DNA from: Gavia stellata
Taxonomy: Eukaryota; Chordata; Aves; Gaviiformes; Gaviidae
Direction: 5' to 3'
Assembly (NCBI RefSeq): GCF_030936135.1
Contig: NC_082595.1
Span: 107,797,334-107,861,333, forward strand
Length of the DNA stretch: 64,000 nt
Shown: piece by piece, positions 1-9,179 of the stretch
Layout: every line of letters begins with the position of its first letter
How positions within the stretch are numbered: position 1 is the stretch's first letter
Notes under the pieces: model-generated
Database searches by the model: none
Told to the model about the DNA's origin: nothing
The model's input: the letters and a program-made list of their open reading frames with translations, nothing else
Program-made: the position numbers and the translations under genes

Positions 1-302
1 TCACAGAAATGCTTTTCATTATACACATTATACACATCAGGATAACATTCTTCTTTCTCACAACTGTATTCGGAAGTTAGCTCAAACATTCTACAATCTG
101 AATCACTCATTCCCAAATGAGGACTTCCCAGCTTATAGTAAAAACATCTGTAACCACCAGGGTTCAGTCACATATATTTTACTTGTCTGATTTTACTGCA
201 ACTACAAAGAACTAGATCACCTAAATACCTTTGCTGATCTAGCCTTAAATACATGCATCTATTCATGAGTTTCAATTCACTCTTCGAAAATTGCATTCCA
301 AG

Positions 303-500
303 TCACAGAATGGCTGCGGGGCTTCTGGAGGTCATCTGATCCAAACCCCTGCTCAAGCAGGGCCACCCACAGCTGGATGCCCAGGACCATGTCCAGATGA
401 CTTCTGAGTATCTCCAAAGTGGTAGACTCCACCACCTCTCTTAGGCAACCTTTTCCAACCTCTGCCCGATGTTACCAGAAAGCCTCTGCAAGATATCATC
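303..500 (-). mobile_element. CR1 LINE 3'-end fragment, old
   Basis: This is a short 5'-truncated CR1 retrotransposon relic lying in reverse. It reads from a degraded tail (CACAGAATGGCTG) into the usual 3' untranslated words of avian CR1: GGAGGTCATCTGATCCAAAC, CTGCTCAAGCAGGGCCACC and CAGGACCATGTCCAGA. The copy belongs to a different and more diverged CR1 group than the copies further right, because it carries the 'CTGCTCAAGCAGGGCC' block that they lack. It has no coding capacity. Edges are approximate. Confidence 0.8.
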
Positions 501-1480
501 TATATTTATAAAGAAAAGCATACATTTGAGAGCAGTAAAAAAGCACTGGTAGTTTCATGTTTCCATTATCTAAATTAAGCTATAGGTTTACTCTGCTGTT
601 TCATGGACTGAACTGTAATGTTAGGGGACAATTTGCACCAGCCCTTTGCCATTGTTTTTCCTTATACAAGAGGGTAACGCTGCTGTTATCACTGAGCATA
701 TTACAGTCAGTGATGTCCACACAGAGTTTCGAGCACGGCATAACTCCATAAAACAAGCACAGATTTGCCTAGATTTTAATATAAAGTGGAAGAAGCATCC
801 GTCTGTCTTCACCATAACAGGTAACAACTGCTGTTTGGCACAAGTGGTCCTTATATAGGGTATTTTATATGCACAGTAAAGCTCTTCAACAAAACAAATT
901 TTACAGTTCAAGATATTGCTACGGTTTTCAGTGTAACTAAGTAGTATTTGCAATATATCAGCAAGTGGTTAAATTAACAGAAGTTCTTTGAAAAGTATGA
1001 TATTTCCTATTTTAAGAAACGAAGAGCACAGTAACTACCAGCCTGAGAAAAGAGAAGGCATTTCATACAAGATTAACATTAGGCACTTACATAAACTTGA
1101 AGATTAATTTAAGGATTCTCAGTATCATAAAATATCCGATTAAGGACAACATTACCATTTCTGTCAGACTACTCAAAGAATTATCTATCAAAAGTACAGA
1201 CAAGATAACTGCCTAATAAACCTTTTATATATACACACATACAGAAAACATTTTCATATCCCAATTATCCAGTGATGGCACCAATGTTTTGTTTCTGTAA
1301 TTTTGTGAGATACCATTTTTTTTTTCTCTTGCAAGTATTGCAAGAAAACCTGGGAGTAGGAAATGCAACTTTCAGCAGAGGGGAGGTAGCATTAAGCCTC
1401 CAAACACATTGACAATTTTTAAATGAAAAGTTATTACTATACAATACAATGTCCACTTCCTTCCCTCCCTTTAAACATTC
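501..1480. other. No gene seen; AT-rich flank downstream of the zinc-finger gene
   Basis: This is AT-rich sequence with only short chance reading frames. It lies downstream of the zinc-finger gene on the minus strand, so part of it could be a long 3' untranslated region. I see nothing else in it. Confidence 0.5.
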
Positions 1481-1501
1481 TTTCAGTTAGACAGATTTTT
1501 T

Positions 1502-1507
1502 TTTATT
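1502..1507 (-). terminator. Candidate poly(A) signal of the zinc-finger gene
   Basis: The minus strand reads AATAAA here, about 330 bases after the zinc-finger stop codon. It is the nearest canonical hexamer I noticed downstream. Use of this site is inferred; a longer 3' untranslated region is possible. Confidence 0.4.
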
Positions 1508-1835
1508 AATTTTTTACAAGAAAATAAGTGGCACAGAATAACTGTTCAAACTGATGAACATTGGCCAAATCATAACTGACCTCATGGTATTAAGAAGTTA
1601 CTCGGGCATGAAAAAGTGTCTCCAAGATCTTCTTTAACACAGCCTGTGCTAGAAGTGAAGCTCTCAGAATAACCCAGAGCAAACCAGTACCCCGAGTTTC
1701 ACTCTCTGGACCAAAACGCTGCATGCACCCATTACCAGCCATCATTCTGGGAACAGCAAGGGAATGTAAAGCAATGAACAAATTCAGGACAGGCAAACCT
1801 CTCCAGAACCAAGTGCCAACTTGCAATTCCCAAGC

Positions 1836-4501
1836 TTATACTCCAAGCTTATGTTGCTGCTTATGCTTTTCCAGAAGTTTTTTGGTAGGCAGCGTCACAT
1901 TACACGTTCCACACTTGTACATTTTTTTGTGTGTTTTTACATGCTTTTGGAAAGCACATTTATCTACTGTAGAAAATCTACACCTTTTGCAGTGCAACTT
2001 CAAATGAGTCAGTAAGTGGCGCTTCAGGTGGCTAGATGTGCGGAAAGCAACAGCGCACTGACCGCACTTGAACGGCTTCTCCCCTGTATGAATTCTCAAA
2101 TGTGGCTTCAAGTTTCCATTGTGGGCTGTGGAATAGCCACACTCTTCACATGTGTACGTTTTGACAGGTAGCTGCTTTTGTTCGTAGAGACAGCCAGTAG
2201 ATGAGCTTTCCTCACAAGAGTGTGAAGCCAGATGCTGTTTCAAGGACAACCATTTGTTTGTTGAATAGTCACAGTTCCTGCACTTGAGATGCTCCGTATT
2301 AAAATGCGTGACTCTGTGTCTTTTCAGGTGGCTGGAAGTACGAAACTTCTTCTGACAAACGCTGCAGCTGTAAGGTTTCTCACCTGTGTGAGTTCTTACA
2401 TGTAATTCAAGGTTGCTTAAAATGTAAGTAGCGTACTCGCACTCTGCACACTGATAGAATCGTGGCTGACTTTGTGCTAGCAAATCACGTGCTTTGCCCC
2501 TCTGGACATCTCGCTGTACTCCACAGACTTCCGAACCAAGGAAGGAATGGACACTGTTTGAACCTTCCGAGGAAGGAACATCTCTTTCTGGACACATGCC
2601 TACATGCATTTCACGATGCAATTCAAGATTCTCTAAACAGCTATCTACATAGAGGCAATGGCCAAACTCATATCCATTCCTTATGTGAATAAGGCTGTGT
2701 TTCTGCAAATGGTTTGATGTTTTAAATGTCTTATTGCATTCTTTACACACAAATGGTCTTTCATCTATATGTATTTTTAAGTGCAGCTTAAAGTCGCTAT
2801 GAACAGTGGTAGCATAACTGCAGTGTTGGCATCTGTATGTTTTGAATGCAGATAAATTGGAAGGCCATGTATCCTTTAAGTTTTCCACAAATTTATGATA
2901 TGCATCATCATCTTGAACTTGTGAATGAGAGGTCTTTGACTTGAAGAGAAGTTCCTCTTTGCAAATGACAGTGTTCGTTTTGTACGAATTCAGACGAACT
3001 TCTGATCTATTCCTAATAATAGGTAAGCTGCTGCTTCCACGGCTGTTTTCAGGGAATTTCTTTCCAGAGCACATTTTCTTATTGTCCTGCACATCACCTG
3101 CCTGCTCAAAGTCTACTTCTGAAGCCAGCATTCCCCCACTGAGACAATCACTTTGTTTACCAGAAAGAGACAGAGAAACGTGATCCTGGTAATCACTGTC
3201 AGCTTTGCATATTTTGCTTTTATGATATTCATTGCTCTGATTTGTATAACCATTAGCAGTAGCCTTAAACTGTTCATGAAATTTCTTATGAAAGCCGAGA
3301 TGTCCTCTACTGTAAAACACTACGTTACACTCATCACATGTATAATTCTTTACAGGTCTTCGAGTTCTCTTTCTTCCACTTACGAAGTCGAGCTGCTGCC
3401 CCTGGCATGTTTCTTTGCCTGCATGCAATCTTCTGTGTCTCTTTAACCCAGTGGCGCTTGTGAATGCTGACTGGCAGAACTCACAGGAATATGGTTTAGC
3501 CCCTGTGTGTACGTAGCTATGCCTTACCATGCTTGCAAAATATAATGAAAAAAAGGTGCAAAACCTGCACTGGTACAGCTTATAGCCAGCATGCCAGTAC
3601 ATGTGATTTAACAGATGGGATAAGCTAATACAGGAGTAATCACACTGGGGACACTGGTAAGGTGGTCTCTCTTTATGTCCCTTGATGTGATGAATAAAAA
3701 TCCTAGGATTTGATGAAGCAAAGAAACAAATTTTGCAGGAAAAACTAACTGGCGCACCCAGAGGTGTAAAGTCCCTTTCAATTTTGATGAAAAATTTCTC
3801 ATATTTACTTTCTTTTTTCTTGATCTCAGACTTCCTTTCTTCAGATTTTCTCTGCCTAACTTTTCTCGCATTTATTCTATTTTTTCTTGTCTTTTGCAAC
3901 CTAGTCATTTTCTTATGAAATTTAAGATGATTCTTAAGGTTGACAGAAAAGAAAAAGGTTCTTTTACAAAAGCAGCATTTATGTATTTTCTTATCTTTAT
4001 GAGCTGAACAAACATGTTTTTTTAGATGTGCACTGCATTTATATACAGAACTACAAAACCTGCACTTCAAATTCAATCTTTCATGCTTGTTTACAGAACA
4101 AGATGCTTTAGAAAGAGGTTTGATGGTCACACTATTACTGAGCCATGCTAAACCTTCTTGCTGGCTTTGCAATTCTTTTGGGTTTGCATGAGGAGAAACA
4201 ACTTTTTGTTGCCGATATCTTTTTTTAGGAAATGGCGTTAATGTCTTATAAATATGCTCTCCAGTAGTATTTGATTCATCAGAAATAGAAGCGTTCCTTT
4301 CTGGTTTCCCTACATCTTTTAGCAATTCTTCTGAAGTAGGAGAACATCCATTAAGAAACAGAGCAGAACAATTATAAGTAAATGTCGGTCCTTCTTTCAA
4401 GCCATGTTCCAAGAGAGAACTCAGAGTTTCATCTTCAAATTTGCTTCTCTTTCTTTTTCTGTTATTAGTTTCATTGTCTCCATGCTTTGAAGAATCAGGA
4501 T
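1836..4501 (-). CDS. Zinc-finger gene, coding exon 3 (all zinc fingers)
   Basis: This 2666-base terminal exon has acceptor CCCCCTGTAG. It carries all 17 fingers and the stop codon, with every finger in a single large exon. Fingers 8-10, 11-13 and 14-16 are three copies of one module. Each copy has a 'C..C.Y.T......L..H...H' finger, a TGEKP-like linker, a 'F.TS.HL..H' finger, then a finger with a 'C..C..ST' core. A last finger (YKCGTC...HKQQH) closes the protein just before the stop. Confidence 0.92.
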
Positions 4502-5984
4502 CTACAGGGGGATAAAAAGTCACATGCATGACATTTCATATAATCACCAATGCTCATGAGTAGTTGGTAGTAATAATCCCAAATTATCTAACGACTTGCT
4601 TGCTCTTCACTTCTTTTGCTTCCTTAGTATTTTCCTATCTCTACTTCTTTCCTAATGTCTCTCTTCATGCTTTCTCCCCCCAACATTTAGATAATGTTTT
4701 AAGAGAAGAAATTCTAGTTAGAAGCCTCCTTCTTTCCACTTCCTCTTTTCACTCAAAGCTCTGAATTTCACAGGACAACACTGCATCCCCTCCAGTTTAA
4801 TTAAAAAAAGCTTTATGCCAGAATTCCTATGAAAGTACTGTCCCTGAACTTTGCTAGGGCTCCATTCTCACAAGTATGATGCTCCTTCTGTTTTTTTTTA
4901 TTTTCAGATACTTTTCCCTAATGAAAGGCCGCCCTTTTGCAAACTGCAGCAGAACGAGACAGTACCAATACATTGTACTTTCACTATTTCTCACAGGAGT
5001 CTGTAAAAGAACTAAGCATACTCCAGCCAATACTCTCCTTCTCCTGCATATGATATTAATCTATGCTGAAATGCTTACTCTAAAATAAATGGGTTTGGCA
5101 TTTTTCCTATACACTTTCCTACCTATTTCAAAAACTTGAGATTTACCAGAGTTGTCAAACTCTTGCACTAGTCTTATTAACAATTTACCTTCCATTTCAA
5201 CGATTGTCTCCAACTCCTTGTGGATTTCTGGTTGTTTCTCTTGACTGCCATCTGAAAGAATACTTGCAACACTGACAAGTTTCTCGTCATGTGTGGATAC
5301 CGCTGCCAGTGTCAACTGTCTGCTTGTCTTGATGGTCTCATCTCTACCCTCATTGCCAGCAGAGGAAAGGACAGGAGGAATCATCTGAAACGCATCATCA
5401 CCATCACATTCTTTCCTGTCACTGGTTTCATTTATCTCTGTAAGCTCTGTTTTGCAAGACAACGTAGGCAACACATAATTTTGACTATATTTATCCTTGT
5501 CTGCATCACAGCAATCACTTAAAGATGATTTTGATCTGTTACACACTCTCTCAGCAACACATTTTTCTTCAGAGTATTTCACACTATTATCCTTATTTGA
5601 ACCAGTCTTGTTTTCTTTCCAAATGCTTAAATTGTTACTGTTATTTGAAGCTATCACATTACTTTTTAGGAAAACGCTATTGTTTAAGTTCACCTCCTGA
5701 TCATCCTCCTTCTTCAACTCCGGAATCGATGCTGCTTGCTCCTCAGCGTCATCTTGGAGAAAATCATCATCGCTCAGCACAAAGACAGTGATTGGGAGAA
5801 CAACTTCAAAGACATCCGACTCTGAGGACAGAAAAAGAGACCATTACTACTATTTCCAAAATACCTGAAGCAATCGCGGCCACCGGCCCCCCGCGCCTGT
5901 GCCCGCACGCCGGCCAGTGCGCATGCGCACGCCCAGGCCGCCACCAGAGCGGCCCCGCCGACCCGCTCGCGGGACCTGGGGTAG

Positions 5985-6022
<38 letters not shown>

Positions 6023-6134
6023 AGCCTCGCGCCCCTCAGCCCCCGCCGGTCGGAGCCCCGTTGGGGCCGTATCAGAAAAACAGGCACTCACCGCTCTCGT
6101 CCGCCGGCTCCAACCTCCCCTGCTCCACCGACAT
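1836..6134 (-). CDS. C2H2 zinc-finger protein, 1135 aa, three coding exons (unnamed)
   Basis: The coding exons are 6134-6092, 5821-5123 and 4501-1836, joined in phase (1, 1) by GT-AG introns. They give a 1135-residue protein, probably a nuclear DNA-binding regulator. The N-terminal ~390 residues have no KRAB, SCAN or BTB domain that I can see. They are acidic and Ser/Asn-rich, with a hydrophobic-acidic patch FEVVLPITVFVLSDDD near residues 19-34 and a basic KRKRSK at about 263-268. Seventeen C2H2-type fingers follow in two blocks: seven at about 394-656 and ten at about 804-1131. A long Lys/Arg-rich linker (about 444-478) lies inside the first block and could be a nuclear localisation signal. 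The second block is built from a repeated three-finger module. One finger (about 860-880) has Phe in place of its first zinc-binding Cys. The start codon opens a short exon in a CpG island. I do not recognise the orthologue and assign no target. Confidence 0.9.
5123..5821 (-). CDS. Zinc-finger gene, coding exon 2 (acidic N-terminal region)
   Basis: This 699-base exon has acceptor TCCTCAG and donor GTAGGAAAG. It encodes about 233 low-complexity residues rich in Asp, Glu, Ser and Asn, with no zinc finger. A second possible donor (GTAAGC, about 5085) lies a little downstream in the open frame. Only the donor after 5123 keeps the phase with exon 3 (...FEI|DPDSS), so I chose it. Confidence 0.82.
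5917..5930. promoter_or_regulatory. Perfect 14-bp palindrome containing an NRF1-type site
   Basis: GTGCGCATGCGCAC equals its own reverse complement and contains the NRF1 consensus GCGCATGCGC. It sits about 105 bases inside intron 1 of the zinc-finger gene. Binding is inferred from the motif only. Confidence 0.6.
5985..6021. repeat. 37-base uninterrupted poly-C / poly-G tract
   Basis: This is a pure run of 37 C on the plus strand, so G on the sense strand of the zinc-finger gene. It lies in intron 1, between the first coding exon and the 5917-5930 palindrome. Runs like this can fold as G-quadruplexes and are hard to sequence, so the length may be inexact. Confidence 0.9.
6092..6134 (-). CDS. 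Zinc-finger gene, coding exon 1
   Basis: The exon encodes MSVEQGRLEPADES plus one base, then the donor GTGAGT. The ATG lies in a GC-rich island and directly follows CCGGAAG on the minus strand. An unspliced reading ends in the intron, but splicing to the acceptor at 5822 continues the frame as ...ESESDVFEVV, which supports this start. Untranslated exon sequence upstream is not defined. Confidence 0.8.
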
Positions 6135-6204
6135 CTTCCGGCCCGCACCCGCCTGGCTCCGCACTGCAATCAAACACCCCCAGACTTGCGGCCGCAGCGG
6201 CGTC

Positions 6205-6214
6205 GCGCATGCGC
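6205..6214. promoter_or_regulatory. Second NRF1-type palindrome (GCGCATGCGC)
   Basis: This is a perfect 10-bp core about 70 bases upstream of the zinc-finger start codon. It repeats the intronic site 290 bases away on the other side of exon 1. Confidence 0.6.
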
Positions 6215-6429
6215 CGGCCTGGCGCGCGTGCGCACGGAGGTGTGGGACGGTGCTGCCCGTCGCGCGGTTTCCCAGTGGGCAGCGGGGAGGAGATGGGTGG
6301 GGGTGTGTGCACGGCTGCCGCCTCCTGATTGGAAGGAGCGGCAGGGGGCGTGGCCTGAGGAGGGGTGGAGAATCCGCCTCGCTGAGGAAGCTGCGCGGGC
6401 TTGGTGGGTTGTGCGTGGTGCTTTGAGTG

Positions 6430-7123
6430 TCAGCGCGGTCGCTTTTAAGTGGTTTAAAAATCAGTTTACTCACCCATTTCCTGGACCAGAACACGCCTGC
6501 CGTGGGCAGGGAGGGGTTTTCGAAAGCTCTGCAAAATCTATTCCCATTTTAAGCAAAATAAAAACATGAGGTAACCCGTCAGCAGGCGGGGAGGGCTGGG
6601 ATCCCTCAGTGCCCGCCGGCGGTCCTTCCTCACGCGGAAGTACGAGAGATGCTTGTGGTGGTCTGGCCATGGAGACCCGTGTTTCCTTCGGGCCTGCTTC
6701 TCAGGAGGGGAGGTGGAGGTCTGGGAGCATGCAGGGGAGGGGAGAGGCTGTTAAAGAGCAGGTCTGAGGACATGTTTGTGGGGTGAGGATGGCGAACTGC
6801 AAGCATCTCCAGAGCAGCTTACCCAGCCCGCTGTTTCCATGGATGTTATGGACAAACCCTCAGAGATGGCTTCAGGAGTGGACTTCAGAGTGTGTTGGTG
6901 GGAGTCTGGGCTCAGAAATTAGTGTACCGCTTTCCTGAAGGACATAGAGAAGGATGGGGTTCCTGATCAGGGAATGGTTTCTCAGGGCTTAAAGACTGCT
7001 TTGCACCACTCTTACTTGCTCCTCTGTGCCAGGTTCTTGCCAACTCAGCTTATAAACTGAGGAGAACCCAAAATCGTTGTGTCATTAGGCCCAAAGGCTT
7101 TCACGGAAAGTGAAGTAAATTAT
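6430..7123. other. No gene seen upstream of the zinc-finger promoter
   Basis: GC content falls away from the island. Reading frames are short and lack recognisable domains or good splice signals. A divergent non-coding transcript from the island could run through here, but nothing in the sequence shows one. Confidence 0.45.
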
Positions 7124-7385
7124 TGTACTGCATCTGGCTGCAATAGAGTTAATTTTCTTCATAGCAGCCAGTATGGTGCTGTATTTTGTATTGCTGACCA
7201 GAACAGCATTGATAATGCACCAGTATTTTGGCTGAACATCAAGGCCTTCACTGTTTCTCGCTTTGCCCCCCCATGGAGGGCGGGCAGGAGGTTGGGAGGG
7301 AACACAGCCGGGACAGCTGACCCCCAGCTCCCCAGAGGAGTTTGATCCAAATCACCGACACGGTCATTCTATACCATATGACCAC
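7124..7385 (+). mobile_element. Avian ERVL-type LTR, partial, forward
   Basis: The stretch opens with TG and shows words I recognise from a common avian ERVL-type LTR. These include GAGTTAATTTTCTTCATAG, then TATGGTGCTGTATTTTG, ATCAAGGCCTTCACTGTTTC, ACACAGCCGGGACAGCTGAC and TTCTATACCATATGACCA. It breaks off where an inverted piece of the same LTR begins. No coding sequence is attached on this strand. The family name comes from recognition and was not checked against a library. Confidence 0.65.
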
Positions 7386-7482
7386 CTTGTCTGTTATTAA
7401 CACTGTTCAGTTCCAAATCTAAAACACAGCACCATGCCAGCTGCTATGAGGAAAGTTAACTTCATCCCAGCCAGGTGCTGAT
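7386..7482 (-). mobile_element. Inverted head of the same LTR
   Basis: Read on the minus strand from about 7482, this repeats the first ~97 bases of the forward LTR with moderate divergence: GTTAACTTTCCTCATAGCAG, CATGGTGCTGTGTTTTAG, AACAGTGTTAATAACA. The two heads therefore point toward each other. Confidence 0.65.
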
Positions 7483-8184
7483 GGCCACCTTACAGAGTGA
7501 TAGATGTTTTTCCTTTTTTGTTTACTGCTCGACTATCCGTGCTCTGAAGCTGTTGAGAGAAAAGACAGCAAAGGAAGGTAAACTGAAATAAAAAGTAAAC
7601 CAGTAATGAGAGTAACATTGGTCATATTTGCCTTGAAGAGATTGTTCTCAGCTGCTCCAATGAGCTCTCAGATGCTGCCAAAAACTTACAGTCCCTTATA
7701 ACAAGGTAAGTACGCAGCAAATGCCTCATGCAAGGCCTGAGAGAAAAGTGTTAGCTCCACGCTCCCTGATCCAGCCAGTAGCAAGGCACTCATGCGTTCA
7801 TACATCCAGTACACATATATATACAAATCTGAATATACATATACACACATGGTCAACCACACAAACAAACTTGGACAGAAAACACGAAGTACTCACACAA
7901 ATATGAATGGTACAGATGGCCTGATCCTGTTCCTGCTCGCTGCCTGATCACGGTGGGATTCTGCTAATGGAATGGGTGTATATACATATATATATGCGCA
8001 TACTATATATATAGTATATATGTACACATAGTATGGATCATTGCAATAGCTGGTGGTGTGCTCAAAGTCTTGTTTATGGCCAAAGAAGCAATACACCTTA
8101 TATGTATATATCAAGGCAAGAATTTATTGTTAGCACAACTGATATCTTAATAGTCTAATTCAAAAATCAGTTTAGATCTAATTA
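7483..8184. other. No gene seen; contains AT-rich simple sequence
   Basis: This is AT-rich sequence with two patches of alternating AC/AT/TA (about 7800-7860 and 7977-8035). The second patch holds an 18-bp perfect palindrome at 8000-8017 (ATACTATATATATAGTAT). No host exon is recognisable. Confidence 0.5.
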
Positions 8185-8411
8185 TTAATAAAAAAGGAAA
8201 GAATAAGATTCTTTCACTGAAAGGGTTGTCAGGCATTGGAATGGGCTGCCCAGGGAGGTGGTTGAGTCACCATCCCTGGAGGTATTTAAAAGAGGTATGG
8301 ATAAGGCGCTTAGGGACATGGTTTAGTGGTGGACTTGGCAGGGTTAGGTTTGCGGTTGGACTTGATGATCTTAAGGGTCTTTTCCAACCTAAACGATTAT
8401 ATGATTCTATC
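8185..8411 (+). mobile_element. CR1 LINE 3' fragment
   Basis: This is the last ~225 bases of a CR1 element. It covers the end of the ORF2 frame (GCCCAGGGAGGTGGTTGAG, CCATCCCTGGAGGTATTTAA) and the 3' tail with GGACTTGATGATCTTAAGGG, CTTTTCCAACCTAAACGATT and a final ATTCTATC. The tail is of the 'CCTAAACGATTCTATG' type. Confidence 0.92.
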
Positions 8412-8479
8412 ATTGCGCTTAGCCTACTTCTGCAGAGAAGAAATCTCAATAACAGTAATGCAATTAAAACTGTAAAGCA

Positions 8480-9175
8480 TGCAGTTAGTTTCTATCACTT
8501 TTTCTTGGTGTTATGCGCACCCTTTCATTGTTTCTCTGGGTATTAAAGTCAGAAGTTTTTGACTGTGAGGAGGATAACACCTGAATTGTAATCCTCGAGT
8601 CCGTCATTGGGAAGAATACAATGTTGATGTTGCTGGTTTCTTCCTGCAGTAGTGGACATTCATGTTCACCCCCCACACTTAACAGTCCATAAGCTGTGAG
8701 TGACAGAATCTGTCTTTAATTCGTGGTAGGTAATTCCCAGTTCATTAAAGCAAGTATCCACCTTGTGGTCCACAGACTGGAAACATGCCTATTTGATACT
8801 TTTCGTGGCACATTGTACTTCCAGGGTCTATGCTTTGTCTGAACTGTAATTGGACTCTCTCCTATGATACAAGACCAGTCTTCTAAGGTCCATATCAGTA
8901 CCACACACTTTTCCCCACCAAGTGAACCATTTTCAATGTTAGTGAGGGCATAGTGAGGGGATATGCCATAGCTCATTGCTTCTTTCCTGGTTTTTGTGAT
9001 AACATGGCTCCCTACATCTATAGTGGTTGCACATTGCAAATGAAATGGTTTTGCTGGATCAGAAAATTATCATGCAGGTGCCTATGCTAACTTGATTTTC
9101 AAAGCTCACAGGGCTTAATCTTGATCTGGTTCAGATTCCTAGTCCTGTTTTTTCTTTACCAGCTCGGTTAAAGGA
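8480..9175 (-). mobile_element. Decayed endogenous-retrovirus pol fragment (RT thumb to RNase H region)
   Basis: The minus strand has an open stretch of about 108 codons (9039-8716). Upstream, with in-frame stops, lie residues that read like the retroviral RT thumb and connection: 'LK.KL..AP' then 'FSDPAKPFHLQC'. Inside the open stretch, 'EKCVVLIWTLEDW', 'IIGESPITVQTKHRPWKY' and 'KVSNRHV' resemble the connection/RNase H part of retroviral pol. It is a broken fossil: several stops precede the open part, and no gag or env was noticed nearby. Its class is unresolved. It could belong with the minus-oriented LTR head at 7386-7482, which would lie downstream of it. The alternative is that the resemblance is chance, but the order of several pol-like words makes that less likely. 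Confidence 0.5.
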
Positions 9176-9179
9176 TTAC

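Larger units (their letters stand above)
5880..6420 (-). promoter_or_regulatory. CpG-island promoter of the zinc-finger gene
   Basis: This is the only long CpG-dense stretch in the window, and it surrounds the first coding exon. It contains two GCGCATGCGC sites, the classical NRF1 palindrome, at 5919-5928 and 6205-6214. It also has a CCAAT box on the minus strand (ATTGG at 6328-6332), a GC-box-like GGGGGCGTGG at about 6344-6353, and an ETS-type CCGGAAG touching the start codon (6135-6141, minus strand). No TATA box is evident, which fits a broadly expressed gene. The exact transcription start is not visible, and transcription to the right cannot be excluded. Confidence 0.7.

Noticed and set aside
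5774-6169. Continuous minus-strand frame joining exon 1 and exon 2 without splicing
   Set aside because: It would translate the poly-G run as poly-Gly and puts exon 2 out of frame. The GTGAGT donor and TCCTCAG acceptor give a clean in-phase junction instead.
5792-6426. Long plus-strand open frames (up to 178 codons) across the CpG island
   Set aside because: They arise from GC-rich composition and the poly-C run (poly-Pro), and overlap the real first exon of the minus-strand zinc-finger gene.
7977-8035. AT-rich palindrome (8000-8017) as a possible origin or transposon end
   Set aside because: It sits in alternating TA simple sequence, where perfect palindromes are expected.
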